NCBI RefSeq assembly: GCF_013087525.1
Contig: NZ_JABFCS010000001.1
Location: 1,302,001-1,366,000 of the forward strand
DNA: 64,000 nt
Direction: 5' to 3'
Source of the DNA: Ramlibacter montanisoli
GTDB lineage: Bacteria; Pseudomonadota; Gammaproteobacteria; Burkholderiales; Burkholderiaceae_C
Positions 45,007 through 55,615 of this stretch are shown here, one piece after another. A program made the translations under genes and the position numbers. Position 1 is the first letter of the stretch, and every line of letters starts with the position of its first letter. The notes under the pieces were generated by a model that worked only from the letters and a program-made list of their open reading frames with translations, did no database searches and was not told the origin of the DNA.

Positions 45007-45996
45007 ATGAACCAATTCAAGCTCCTCCTGGCCTCCGTGGCCCTGGCCGCCAGCGGCCTGGCCTCCGCGCAGCAGACGCTGCTGAACGTCTCCTATGACG
45101 TGGCGCGCGAGTTCTACAAGGACGTCAACGCCGCCTTCGTGCCCTGGTACAAGAAGACGGCGGGCAAGGACGTGAAGGTCGAACAGGCGCACGGCGGCTC
45201 CAGCGCGCAGGCGCGTGCCGTCGCCGACGGCCTGGACGCCGACGTGGTGACCATGAACACCACGACCGACATCGAGTTCCTCGCCGAAAAGGGCGTGGTC
45301 GCCAAGGACTGGGCCAAGCGCTTCCCGCACAACGCGGCGCCGACCACCTCCACCATGCTGTTCCTGGTGCGCAACGGCAACCCCAAGGGCATCAAGGACT
45401 GGGACGACCTGCTCAAGCCCGACGTGAAGGTCGTGGTGGTCAACCCGAAGACCGGCGGCAACGGCCGCTATGCCTACCTGGCCGCCTGGGGCTACGTGAA
45501 GAAGAAGGGCGGCACCGACGCGCAGGCGGCCGACTTCGTCGCCAAGCTGTACAAGAACGTGCCGGTGCTGGCGCGCGGCGGCCGCGACGCGACCACCGCC
45601 TTCCTGCAGCGCAACATCGGCGACGCGCTGGTCACCTTCGAGTCCGAAGTGGAGTCGGTCAACCGCGAGTTCGGCGACGCCAAGGTGGACGTGGTGTACC
45701 CGTCGACCAGCATCGTGGCCGAGAACCCGGTGGCCGTGGTCGAGCGCACGGTGGCCAAGAAGGGCACGGCGGACCTCGCCAAGGCCTACCTGGATTTCCT
45801 GTACACCCCCGAGGGCCAGGAGATCGCCGCGAAGCACAACATCCGCCCGACCGATCCCGCGGTGCTGAAGAAGCACACGAAGTTCAAGCCGATCAAGCTG
45901 TTCACCGTGCAGGAACTGTTCGGTTCGCTGTCGGAAGCGCAGAAGGTGCACTTCAACGACGGCGGGCAGTTCGACAAGATCTACACCGTCAAGTAA
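45007..45996 (+). CDS. sbp: Sulfate ABC transporter substrate-binding protein
   Basis: A 329-residue periplasmic sulfate/thiosulfate receptor. Signal peptide: MNQFKLLLASVALAASGLASAQ. The Sbp signatures LLNVSYDVAREFYKDVNAAFVPWYKK, QAHGGSSAQARAVADGLDADVVTM, VVVVNPKTGGNGRYAYLAAWGY and EVESVNREFG are intact. It delivers sulfate to the CysT/CysW/CysA importer encoded directly downstream. The ATG at 45007 is used; an upstream in-frame codon at 44995 has no better leader. Confidence 0.96.
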   Translation: MNQFKLLLASVALAASGLASAQQTLLNVSYDVAREFYKDVNAAFVPWYKKTAGKDVKVEQAHGGSSAQARAVADGLDADVVTMNTTTDIEFLAEKGVVAKDWAKRFPHNAAPTTSTMLFLVRNGNPKGIKDWDDLLKPDVKVVVVNPKTGGNGRYAYLAAWGYVKKKGGTDAQAADFVAKLYKNVPVLARGGRDATTAFLQRNIGDALVTFESEVESVNREFGDAKVDVVYPSTSIVAENPVAVVERTVAKKGTADLAKAYLDFLYTPEGQEIAAKHNIRPTDPAVLKKHTKFKPIKLFTVQELFGSLSEAQKVHFNDGGQFDKIYTVK

Positions 45997-46003
45997 GAGT
46001 GAC

Positions 46004-46891
46004 ATGAGTGGCGCACTCGCGGCGCCGCTGCCGGTGACGGCGGCGGCGCCTTCCTCATCCTCGCGCGGCGGCAGCCGCAAGGTCCTGCCCGGGTTCAACC
46101 TGACCCTGGGCTACACGGTCTTCTATCTCTGCCTGATCGTGCTGATCCCGCTGTCGGCGCTGGTCCTGAAGACCTTCACGATGTCCTGGGACCAGTTCTG
46201 GGCGGCCGTGAGCTCGCCGCGCGTGCTGGCCTCGTACAAGCTGACCTTCGGCGCATCCTTCCTGGCCGCGCTGGTCAACGTGGTGTTCGGCCTGCTGGTC
46301 GCCTGGGTGCTGGTGCGCTACACCTTTCCCGGCAAGCGCATCGTCGACGCGCTGGTGGACCTGCCGTTCGCGCTGCCCACGGCCGTCGCCGGCATCTCGC
46401 TCACCGCCCTGCTGGCCGGCAACGGCTGGATCGGCCAGTACCTGGAGCCGCTGGGCATCCAGCTGGCCTTCAACCCGAACGGCGTGGTGATCGCGCTGAT
46501 CTTCATCGGCCTGCCTTTCGTGGTGCGCACGGTGCAGCCCGTGCTGGAGGAGTCGGAGAAGGAACTGGAGGAGGCCGCGATGTGCCTCGGTGCCACCCGG
46601 CTGCAGACCTTCACCAAGGTGATCTTTCCCTCGATCGCGCCGGCGCTGCTGACCGGCTTCGCCATGGCCTTCGCGCGGGCGATCGGCGAGTACGGTTCGG
46701 TGATCTTCATCGCCGGCAACATGCCGATGGTTTCGGAGATCACGCCGCTGATCATCATCGGCAAGCTGGAACAGTACGACTACGCGGGCGCGACCGCCGT
46801 CGCCTCGGTGATGCTGCTGTTCTCCTTCGTCATGCTGCTGGTGATCAATGCCCTGCAGTCCTGGCAGCGCAAGCGCTCGGGAGGCCCGTGA
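46004..46891 (+). CDS. cysT: Sulfate ABC transporter permease CysT (CysU)
   Basis: A 295-residue inner-membrane permease with six predicted spans. It contains the typical EAA loop ([56 protein letters not shown]), which contacts the CysA ATPase. It starts seven bases after sbp, and its stop shares a base with the cysW start, so translation is coupled along the operon. A proline/serine-rich N-terminal extension precedes the first span ([24 protein letters not shown]). Confidence 0.95.
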   Translation: MSGALAAPLPVTAAAPSSSSRGGSRKVLPGFNLTLGYTVFYLCLIVLIPLSALVLKTFTMSWDQFWAAVSSPRVLASYKLTFGASFLAALVNVVFGLLVAWVLVRYTFPGKRIVDALVDLPFALPTAVAGISLTALLAGNGWIGQYLEPLGIQLAFNPNGVVIALIFIGLPFVVRTVQPVLEESEKELEEAAMCLGATRLQTFTKVIFPSIAPALLTGFAMAFARAIGEYGSVIFIAGNMPMVSEITPLIIIGKLEQYDYAGATAVASVMLLFSFVMLLVINALQSWQRKRSGGP

Positions 46892-47793
46892 TGGCGGCCA
46901 CCGACCTCACCCGCAAGCGCGTCAGCACCACGGAAGCACCGTGGGTGCGCTGGACGCTGATCGGCATCGCGCTGGCCTTCATCCTGCTGTTCCTGGTGCT
47001 GCCGCTGGCCGCCGTGGCCACCGAGGCACTGCGCAAGGGCTTCGGGGCCTACTTCGAGGCGCTGAAGGAGCCGGATGCCTGGTCGGCGATCCGCCTGACC
47101 CTGATCACCGCCGCCATCGCCGTGCCGCTGAACCTGGTGTTCGGCGTCGCCGCCGCCTGGGCGATCGCCAAGTACGACTTCCGCGGCAAGGCCTTCCTCA
47201 CCACGCTGGTGGACCTGCCGTTCTCGGTCTCGCCGGTGGTCGCCGGCCTGATCTACGTGCTGGTGTTCGGGGCCCAGGGCTGGTTCGGCCCCTGGCTCGC
47301 GGAGCACGACATCAAGGTCGTGTTCGCGGTGCCGGGCATCGTGCTGGCGACCATCTTCGTCACCTTCCCCTTCATCGCGCGCGAGCTGATCCCGCTGATG
47401 CAGGCGCAGGGCAACGACGAGGAACAGGCCGCCATCGTGCTGGGCGCCAGCGGCTGGCAGACCTTCCGCCACGTGACGCTGCCCAACATCAAGTGGGGCC
47501 TGATCTACGGCGTGATCCTGTGCAATGCGCGGGCCATGGGCGAGTTCGGCGCGGTCTCGGTGGTCTCCGGCCACATCCGCGGCCAGACCAACACCATGCC
47601 GCTGCACGTGGAGATCCTCTACAACGAATACCAGTCGGTGGCCGCCTTCGCGGTGGCCTCGCTGCTGGCTCTGCTGGCCGTGGTCACGCTGGTGATCAAG
47701 TCGGTGGCCGAGTGGCAGCAGGAACGCGAGATGAAGGCGGCGGCGCAGGTGCCGCCGGAGCGACCGCTGGCGCTGCAAGGAAAGGCATCATGA
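46891..47793 (+). CDS. cysW: Sulfate ABC transporter permease CysW
   Basis: A 300-residue permease, partner of CysT in the sulfate importer. It has about six spans (first: [25 protein letters not shown]) and the EAA loop [51 protein letters not shown]. The [15 protein letters not shown] segment is a CysW hallmark. Start and stop codons overlap those of cysT and cysA (TGATG and ATGA), a tightly coupled operon. Confidence 0.95.
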   Translation: MAATDLTRKRVSTTEAPWVRWTLIGIALAFILLFLVLPLAAVATEALRKGFGAYFEALKEPDAWSAIRLTLITAAIAVPLNLVFGVAAAWAIAKYDFRGKAFLTTLVDLPFSVSPVVAGLIYVLVFGAQGWFGPWLAEHDIKVVFAVPGIVLATIFVTFPFIARELIPLMQAQGNDEEQAAIVLGASGWQTFRHVTLPNIKWGLIYGVILCNARAMGEFGAVSVVSGHIRGQTNTMPLHVEILYNEYQSVAAFAVASLLALLAVVTLVIKSVAEWQQEREMKAAAQVPPERPLALQGKAS

Positions 47794-48891
47794 GCATCGA
47801 GATCCGCAACGTCAGCAAGAACTTCGGCGACTTCCGTGCGTTGAAGGACGTCTCCCTGAACATCGATTCCGGCGAGCTGGTCGCGCTGCTGGGCCCGTCG
47901 GGCTGCGGCAAGACCACGCTGCTGCGCATCATCGCGGGACTGGAGACCGCCGACGCCGGCAGCATCCTGTTCGCCGGCGAGGACACCACCGAGGTGCACG
48001 TGCGCGAGCGCCAGGTCGGCTTCGTGTTCCAGCACTACGCGCTGTTCCGCCACATGACGGTGTTCGAGAACGTGGCCTTCGGCCTGCGCGTGAAGCCGCG
48101 CGGCCAGCGGCCCTCGGAGGCGCAGATCAAGCAGAAGGTGCACGACCTGCTGAACCTGGTGCAGCTGGACTGGCTGGCCGACCGCTTCCCCTCACAGCTG
48201 TCCGGCGGGCAGCGGCAGCGGATCGCGCTGGCGCGCGCGCTGGCGGTCGAACCCAAGGTGCTGCTGCTCGACGAGCCGTTCGGCGCATTGGATGCGAAGG
48301 TGCGCAAGCGAGCTGCGCCGCTGGCTGCGCCGCCTGCACGACGACCTGCACGTGACCTCGATCTTCGTCACGCACGACCAGGAGGAAGCGCTGGAAGTGG
48401 CCGACCGCGTGGTGCTGATGAACGCCGGCAACATCGAGCAGGTCGGTTCGCCGCAGGAGGTCTGGGACCACCCGGCCAGCCCCTTCGTGTACGGCTTCCT
48501 GGGCGACGTGAACCTGTTCCACGGCCGCGCCCACGAGGGCGAGGTGCACTTCGAGGGCATGCAGATGGCGTCGCCGGAACTGGGCGCCGCGCAGAACGAG
48601 AAGGCGTCCGCCTACGTCCGGCCGCACGACCTGGACGTGCAGCGTTACGTGCCCGGGGCCAGCGGTATCCCGGTCAGGCTGTCGCGGGCCATCGTGGTGG
48701 GCCCGATCGCGCGGCTGGAACTTCTGCCGCTGGACGGGGCCAAACAGGCGGACAATGCGGGTTCCGATCCCCTGATCGAAGCGCAGATCCCCGCGCAGCA
48801 GTTCCGGGAGATGGGATTCCGCGAGGGCGATACGCTGGTGGCGACACCGCGCCGCGCCCGTGTGTTTCTGGAGAGCGGCGCCGGCATCTGA
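47790..48891 (+). CDS. cysA: Sulfate ABC transporter ATPase CysA, one frame break
   Basis: A 366-residue ATPase that drives sulfate import. Walker A is [20 protein letters not shown], the Q-loop is [24 protein letters not shown], the signature is [21 protein letters not shown], Walker B is [17 protein letters not shown], and the H-loop is [20 protein letters not shown] regulatory TOBE-like C-terminus follows from about residue 240. One extra C at about 48310, after KVRK, breaks the frame; removing it gives [17 protein letters not shown] without loss. Because the break hits an otherwise perfect conserved gene, a sequencing error is the simplest reading. The start overlaps the cysW stop. Confidence 0.95.
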
Positions 48892-48920
48892 TCGCCCGGC
48901 GCCCCTGGGGGCGTAGAACG

Positions 48921-49481
48921 ATGAGTGTCTTGACCGGGAATGTGCTGAACTGGTTCGACAGGGCGCCGCGCAGCGTGCTGGGCGCGGTGGCCGGGGTCTC
49001 CGTGGCCTTGCTGGCTTTCGGGCTGGTCCTGCAGCACGTGGTGGGGCTGGAGCCTTGCCCGATGTGCATCGTGCAGCGCTACGCGCTGGTGCTGATCGCG
49101 GTGGTGGCCGCCGCCGGTGCCGCGACGCGCTCCACGCGGGCGCACGTGGCCAGTTCCGCGCTGATGGTGCTGCTGGCGGGCTTCGGTGCCTTCGTGGCGG
49201 CCCGCCAGAGCTGGCTGCAGTGGAATCCGCCGGAGATCTCCGCCTGCGGCCGCGACTTCTACGGGATGATCGAAACCTTCCCGCTGCAGCGCGCCATCCC
49301 CATGATCTTCCGCGGCAGCGGCGACTGCGCCAAGATCGACTGGACCTTCCTGGGCGGCTCGATCGCGAACTGGTCCTTCGTCTGGTTCCTGGTCTTCGGC
49401 ATCGTCGGCCTGGTGCTGCTGGCGCGCCAGCTGCGCCGCCGGCGCGAGGACCGCGGGGTCAGCGCGCCGATGGCCGCCTGA
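48921..49481 (+). CDS. dsbB: Disulfide bond formation protein B
   Basis: A 186-residue DsbB. It reoxidises DsbA and passes electrons to quinone. It has four membrane spans and two cysteine pairs: PCPMC (Cys46/Cys49) in the first periplasmic loop and cysteines in [10 protein letters not shown] and [10 protein letters not shown] in the second. The quinone-site arginine follows CPMCIVQR. It starts 30 bases after cysA on the same strand, possibly a separate unit. No dsbA is visible. Confidence 0.95.
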   Translation: MSVLTGNVLNWFDRAPRSVLGAVAGVSVALLAFGLVLQHVVGLEPCPMCIVQRYALVLIAVVAAAGAATRSTRAHVASSALMVLLAGFGAFVAARQSWLQWNPPEISACGRDFYGMIETFPLQRAIPMIFRGSGDCAKIDWTFLGGSIANWSFVWFLVFGIVGLVLLARQLRRRREDRGVSAPMAA

Positions 49482-49495
49482 CTTCCGGCGCCCCC

Positions 49496-50842
49496 TCAGA
49501 GTTCCGAGGGGTAGGTCTCCGCCGGCTCGCCGGCATGCCACGCCGGCTCCGCCACCAGCGGCTGCACGGCGCGCGTCTCGTCGATGTGGATCATCGCGTC
49601 GAACTGCGCCGGCAGCCGGGTGTGGAAGTAGTGGCTCGTGCGCTCCGATTGCGGCAGGTAGATGACGCCGATCGCGCGCTGCAGGCGCTTCTCCTTCAGC
49701 AAGTCCGCCAGCGCCGCGTTGCCGCGCAGGGGCAGCCAGAAGCGTTCCTCGCCGGCCTGGTGGAACAGCTCCTCGTAGCTGCCGGCCAGGCCGGGGCGCA
49801 CCCGCTTGCGCTCCGCCGCCGCGGCCCATTCCGACGCTGCCGTGACCGTGCCGTGGTGCGTGCTGAAGCCCACCAGCATCGCCTGGTCGCCCCAGCGGTC
49901 GCGCGCGAGCTGGCCGACGTTCCATTCGCCGATGTCGCCCATTTCGGTGGCGCTGGCGTCGCCCAGGTGCGAGTTGTGCGCCCAGACCACCATCTTCGCC
50001 TTGCCGCCCAGGCCTTCCAGGTGCTTCTCCAGCGCCTGCAGCGTCTCGACCATGTGGCTGTCCCGCAGGTTCCATGAGGACACCCGCCCGTGGAACATGG
50101 TCCGGTAGTACTCCTCCGCGTTGCGCACCAGGCGCGCGTTCTGCTGCGCGTAGAACAGGTCGACGCGCTCCTCGGTGGAGCCGGCCAGGAAGTCGGCGGC
50201 GCGGCGGTTCATGTCGCGAAGCTGCTGGATCACCTCGTCCTCGCAGCTCGACTTCATGCCGAAGCTGGCCGCGTAGCCGTAGGCCTGGCTGTCCTCGCCG
50301 AAATGGTCGAAGCAGGCGTAGCGGCTGCGCGCGCGCTGGGCTGCCTCGGGGTCGGCGCGGTCCAGGTATTCGAGCACGGCGGCCATCGAGCTGTAGAGGC
50401 TGTACAGGTCCATGCCGTAGAAGCCCACCTGCTGCGACGCGGCCCGGCCGCGGTTGTGCTCGCGCAGCCACTCGACGAAGTCGCGCACCACGGTGTTGCG
50501 CCACATCCATGTGGGGAAGCGCTCGAAGCCGGAAAGCGCGTCTTCCGCGCTGCGGTCTTCCGCGCCGCCGCGGATGTAGCGGTTCACGCGCCAGGCGTCG
50601 GGCCAGTCGGCCTCCACCACGATGGCGTTGCAGCCATGCTCGCGGACCAGCCGCTGGGTCAAGGCCAGGCGCTCTGCGTAGAACTCGTGCGTGCCGTGGG
50701 AAGCCTCGCCCAGCAGTGCGAGCTTCGCGCGGGACAGCTGCTGGACCAGGAACTCGTCCGCGGCGGCGTCACCGGGCAGGGCGCGCAACTGCTGCCGCAA
50801 GCCTTGCAACAGCGGCTCGTTGCGCAGCGAGGACGGGGTCAT
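49496..50842 (-). CDS. Erythromycin esterase-family protein
   Basis: A 448-residue member of the erythromycin esterase (EreA/EreB, succinoglycan biosynthesis) superfamily. Active-site region: LALLGEASHGTHEFYAERLALTQRLV with the catalytic histidine and glutamate, then VVEADWPDAWRVNRYI, GFYGMDLYSLYSSMAAVLEYL and VVWAHNSHLGDASATEMG. Environmental members of this family mostly do not confer macrolide resistance, and their true substrates are unknown. It lies next to an alpha/beta hydrolase, a pairing seen in many Proteobacteria, suggesting a shared stress or detoxification role. No resistance claim is made. Confidence 0.9.
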   Translation of the reverse strand: MTPSSLRNEPLLQGLRQQLRALPGDAAADEFLVQQLSRAKLALLGEASHGTHEFYAERLALTQRLVREHGCNAIVVEADWPDAWRVNRYIRGGAEDRSAEDALSGFERFPTWMWRNTVVRDFVEWLREHNRGRAASQQVGFYGMDLYSLYSSMAAVLEYLDRADPEAAQRARSRYACFDHFGEDSQAYGYAASFGMKSSCEDEVIQQLRDMNRRAADFLAGSTEERVDLFYAQQNARLVRNAEEYYRTMFHGRVSSWNLRDSHMVETLQALEKHLEGLGGKAKMVVWAHNSHLGDASATEMGDIGEWNVGQLARDRWGDQAMLVGFSTHHGTVTAASEWAAAAERKRVRPGLAGSYEELFHQAGEERFWLPLRGNAALADLLKEKRLQRAIGVIYLPQSERTSHYFHTRLPAQFDAMIHIDETRAVQPLVAEPAWHAGEPAETYPSEL

Positions 50843-50866
50843 GCGGAATCTCCTGATGCGAGGCGC

Positions 50867-51553
50867 TCACGCGGCCTGCGCGGCCGGCTGCAGGTGGCGT
50901 GTGAACCAGTCCGCCGCCAGGTCGCCCACGAGCTGCAGCGCGCCCCGCTCCTCGAACAGGTGGCCGGCACCGGGCACGATCTCCAGCCGGTGCGGGCAGC
51001 GCAGGTGGGGCAGGGCCTGTTCGTGGTGGCCGATCACGGCCTGGTCCGCCCCGCCGACGATCAGCAGCGTGGGGGCCCGGACGGCCGCCAGCGCCACCGG
51101 GCCGGCGAGGTCCGGCCGGCCGCCGCGCGACACGACGGCGCTCACCCGCCCGCCCAGCTGGGCGGCCGCGATCAGCGCGGCGGCGCTTCCCGTGCTGGCC
51201 CCGAACAGGCCCAGCGGCAAGTCGCGCAGGCGCGGCTCGGTGCGCGTCCATTCGGCCGCGGCCTCCACCCGGCGTGTGAGCAGCGCGATGTCGAAGCGGT
51301 GTTCGCTGGTGCGCAGGTCCACCTGTTCCTCTGCCAGCGTGAGCAGGTCGAACAGCAGGGTCGCGAGGCCGGCCTCCTGCAGCCGGCGCGCGACCTGGCG
51401 GTTGCGCGCGCTGTGCCGGCCGCTGCCGCTGCCGTGCGCGAACAGCACCAGCCCGCTCGCGTGCGCGGGCACGGCCAGGTCACCATGGAGCCAGGTGTGC
51501 CCGATCGGGATGCGGACTTCCTGCGGGACGGGAGTGGGGGTCGCCTCGGTCAT
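50867..51553 (-). CDS. Alpha/beta hydrolase (dienelactone hydrolase-like)
   Basis: A 228-residue alpha/beta hydrolase. The nucleophile elbow is GLFGASTGSAAAL, the acid lies in LLIVGGADQAVIG, and the histidine in IVPGAGHLFEE. The oxyanion motif FAHGSGSGRHSARNRQVA is typical of the hydrolase domain that in other species is fused to, or sits beside, a phosphoribosyltransferase. Here no such domain is present. It is encoded immediately upstream of the erythromycin-esterase-like gene on the same strand (24 bases), so the two are probably cotranscribed. Confidence 0.9.
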   Translation of the reverse strand: MTEATPTPVPQEVRIPIGHTWLHGDLAVPAHASGLVLFAHGSGSGRHSARNRQVARRLQEAGLATLLFDLLTLAEEQVDLRTSEHRFDIALLTRRVEAAAEWTRTEPRLRDLPLGLFGASTGSAAALIAAAQLGGRVSAVVSRGGRPDLAGPVALAAVRAPTLLIVGGADQAVIGHHEQALPHLRCPHRLEIVPGAGHLFEERGALQLVGDLAADWFTRHLQPAAQAA

Positions 51554-51610
51554 CGCTGCCTCCTTGCGGAAGCCAGACGATAGGCCGCCCGGGCCGGCCT
51601 GTCACGCCTT

Positions 51611-52960
<1,350 letters not shown>

Positions 52961-53038
52961 TCGGCAGCGGGGCGGCTCGGTGAGGTATCAGCGCGACAGT
53001 GTAAGGGAGCGCCCTGGGGGAATGGGCGCCACATGCGC

Positions 53039-53044
53039 TATCGT
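53039..53044 (+). promoter_or_regulatory. TATCGT box, copy 1 of the GEDGF gene
   Basis: A TATCGT box eight bases before the ATG at 53053. It is a possible -10 element giving a leaderless or near-leaderless message. The same box lies at 54321-54326, six bases before the paralogue start at 54333. Confidence 0.4.
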
Positions 53045-53052
53045 TGCGCGCC

Positions 53053-54276
53053 ATGGACCCACTCGCCGCCGGCTTCTGGGGCGCCTTTTTCGGAACGGCC
53101 GCCCTGATGTTCGCGATCTCGCTGGCCGCCTTCTTCCGCGCGCGCCGCCGCGTGGCGCTGCTGGCCGCGCTGTCGGCGGTGGTGTCGGCCGCCTTCGTCG
53201 TCGCCTACCTGGGCTGGCTGCCGGTCGAGGGGGCGCCCGAAGCGCGCCTGCTGGCGCACGTCGCCATCCTGGCGGCGGCCATCCTGGCGCCGCTCCTGCT
53301 CTCGCTCCTGGGCCTGCTGCGCGAGCGTTCCATCGTGGTGCGCACGGTCTGGCTGTTCACGGCGATCGCCGTGCTGGTGATCGGGGTCGGCTGGATCCTC
53401 GAGCCCACCGAGGCCCTGGTCGTCAGCTGGATCAGCACCTTCTCCATCGGCACGGTCATGATGGTGATCGCGCTGCGCGCCACCGCGCGCGGCAACCGGC
53501 TGGCCCGCACCACCGTCGCCGGCATGTCGCTGATGCTGCTGGCGCTGGGCGGCCTGAGCTGGATCGCGCTGGAGCGCTCCGGGTCCTGGCCGGTCCACGC
53601 GTTGAGCGCGCTGGCAGGGATGGGGTTCCTGAGCGTGATGGCCTATGCGACCTGGGAGCGCTTCTCCTACCTGCTGGAGCTGTCGGAGGTGATGGCGCAC
53701 GGGCCCAGCTACGACCCGGTCACGCGCATGCGTTCGCACAGCGAGACCGGGCAGATGGTGGGCGACATCTTCTTCCACCGCGACGCGGAGGAGCGTCCGG
53801 TGGGCGTGCTGGCAGTGTGCATCGGCAACCTGTACGCGCTGGAGAACCTGCACGGTCGCGCCGCGTTCAACCACGCCCTGTTCATCTGCGCGGGCCGGCT
53901 GCGCCGCTGCGTGCCGCAGACCGTGGAGATGGGCCGCCTGGGCGAGGACGGCTTCCTGCTGCTCACGCGCAGCATGGAAGACCTGCGCGGCCTGGAGCAG
54001 CTGGCCCGCGACCTGCGCGACCAGCTCACGCGGCCGGTGAACCTCAGCATCGGACGCTCCCCGGGCCGGATCGATGCGCGCGCCACCGGCTGGGTCGCCG
54101 ACGTCGGCATCGGCGTGCTCTCGACCACCACCAAGGTGCGGCCCGCGCAGGCCGTGGGCACGGTGCGCGCGATGGCCCGCACGGCGTGGACCTACGCGAC
54201 GCGCATCGCCTTCTTCGACGACAAGGCGGGACAGATCGCCGAGCTCCCGGTGGAAGCGCCGCTGCGCGTGGCGTAA
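53053..54276 (+). CDS. Membrane protein with a degenerate GGDEF domain, copy 1
   Basis: A 407-residue protein with six to seven membrane spans in the first 210 residues (first: GAFFGTAALMFAISLAAFF), then a cytoplasmic domain with a GGDEF fold. The opening motif YDPVTRMRSHSET matches D-x-L-T-x-L-x-N-R-type sequence. The catalytic loop reads RLGEDGFLLL instead of R-x-G-G-D-E-F-x-x-L. One glycine and the catalytic-loop glutamate are lost, so it probably does not make c-di-GMP. It starts eight bases after a TATCGT box, so the message may be nearly leaderless. A paralogue follows directly. Confidence 0.8.
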   Translation: MDPLAAGFWGAFFGTAALMFAISLAAFFRARRRVALLAALSAVVSAAFVVAYLGWLPVEGAPEARLLAHVAILAAAILAPLLLSLLGLLRERSIVVRTVWLFTAIAVLVIGVGWILEPTEALVVSWISTFSIGTVMMVIALRATARGNRLARTTVAGMSLMLLALGGLSWIALERSGSWPVHALSALAGMGFLSVMAYATWERFSYLLELSEVMAHGPSYDPVTRMRSHSETGQMVGDIFFHRDAEERPVGVLAVCIGNLYALENLHGRAAFNHALFICAGRLRRCVPQTVEMGRLGEDGFLLLTRSMEDLRGLEQLARDLRDQLTRPVNLSIGRSPGRIDARATGWVADVGIGVLSTTTKVRPAQAVGTVRAMARTAWTYATRIAFFDDKAGQIAELPVEAPLRVA

Positions 54277-54320
54277 AGACAGCTGCCGCGTTTCTTATGG
54301 CGGTCAGCTCCGCCGTTTGT

Positions 54321-54326
54321 TATCGT
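54321..54326 (+). promoter_or_regulatory. TATCGT box, copy 2 of the GEDGF gene
   Basis: The same hexamer as upstream of the first paralogue, six bases before the ATG at 54333. There is no Shine-Dalgarno between box and start codon. Confidence 0.4.
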
Positions 54327-54332
54327 GGCCCC

Positions 54333-55570
54333 ATGGACACGGTGGCCGCGGGCTTCTGGGGGCATTCTTCTGCACGGCGGCGCTGATGCTGGTGATCTCC
54401 ATGGTCGCCTTCCTGCGCTCGCACCGCCGCGTGGCGCTGATGGCCGGCCTGACGTCCGTGTTCTCCGCCGCCTTCGTGGTCGCCTACCTGGGCTGGCTGC
54501 CGCTCTCGTCGCGCGTGGAGGCCCGCGTGCTGGCGCACGTCGCCGTGCTCACCGCGGTCACGCTGGCCCTGATGCTGATGTCCACCATGGGCATGCTGCG
54601 CCAGACTTCCCTCGGCCGGCCGGCCGTGGCCTCGCTGGTCGGGTCCGGCGCCGTGGTGCTGGTGGCCGGCTGGCTGCTGGACCCGGCGGACGCGCTCGCG
54701 CTCAGCTCGCTGATGGCCTTCGGCGTCGGCAGCGCGATGCTGGTCGTGGCCACCCGTGGGGCGCTGCGCGGCGACCGGGCGGGCTGGACCGCCGTGTGCG
54801 GCATCCTGTGCATGCTGGTGGCCATCGGCGGCCTGAGCTGGATCGCGCTGAGCGGCACCAGGTCCTGGCCGGTGCACGCCGTGAGCGCCATGGCCGGCGT
54901 CGCCTACCTGTGCGTGATCGCGACGGTGCTCTGGGCGCGCTACTCCTACCTGCTGGAGCTGTCGGAGGTGCTGGCGCACGGCCCGAGCTACGACCCGGTG
55001 ACGCGCATGCGTTCGCACAGCGAAACGGGGCAGATGATCGGCGACGTGTTCTTCCGCCGCGATGCCGAGGCGCGGCCGATCGGCGTGCTGGCCGTGTGCG
55101 TGGCCAACCTGTACGCACTGGAGAACCTGCACGGCCGCGCCGCCTTCAACCACGCCCTGTTCGTCTGCGCCGGGCGCCTGCGCCGCTGCGTGCCGCAGAA
55201 CGTGGAAATGGGCCGCCTGGGCGAGGACGGTTTCCTGCTCCTCGTGCCCAATGCGCCGGACGTCGAGCGGCTGGAAGTGCTGGCGCGGCAGATCCGCGAC
55301 CGGCTTGCGCGACCGGTGGCCCTGAGCACCAGCCGCGACCCGGCGGGACTGGAGGCGGCGGGGACGGCCTGGGTCGCCGACGTGGGCATCGGCGTGCTGG
55401 GCACCAGCACGCAGGTGCGGCCTTCGCAGGCGGTGTCCACCGCGCGCGCCATGGCACGCACCGCATGGAGCTACGGCAGCCGCATGGCCTTCTTCGACCA
55501 GAAGGCGGGCCAGATCGCGGAGCTCGGCGGGGGCAGCCGCGGGCTGCCCGCGAGCGTCGCGACCGCCTGA
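54333..55570 (+). CDS. Membrane protein with a degenerate GGDEF domain, copy 2, one frame break
   Basis: A tandem paralogue of the preceding gene, about 412 residues. Spans occupy the first half (CTAALMLVISMVAFLRSHRRVAL; FVVAYLGWLPL). The GGDEF-like domain again has YDPVTRMRSHSETGQMIGDVF and RLGEDGFLLL. The two differ most in the loops between spans and least in LYALENLHGRAAFNHALF and AGRLRRCVPQ. The frame slips in the G-run at 54358-54361, ten codons after the ATG at 54333 (MDTVAAGFWG, then AFFCTAALM). The ATG lies six bases after TATCGT, as in copy 1. Duplicated regulatory sequence implies that gene and promoter were copied together. Confidence 0.78.
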
Positions 55571-55615
55571 GCCCGGCCGGCCACCGATAATCACGGGTTT
55601 TGCCCCCGTGCCGTC

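Noticed and set aside
49496..50842. Macrolide resistance from the erythromycin esterase-like gene
   Set aside because: Environmental members of this superfamily seldom act on macrolides; no resistance context is present.
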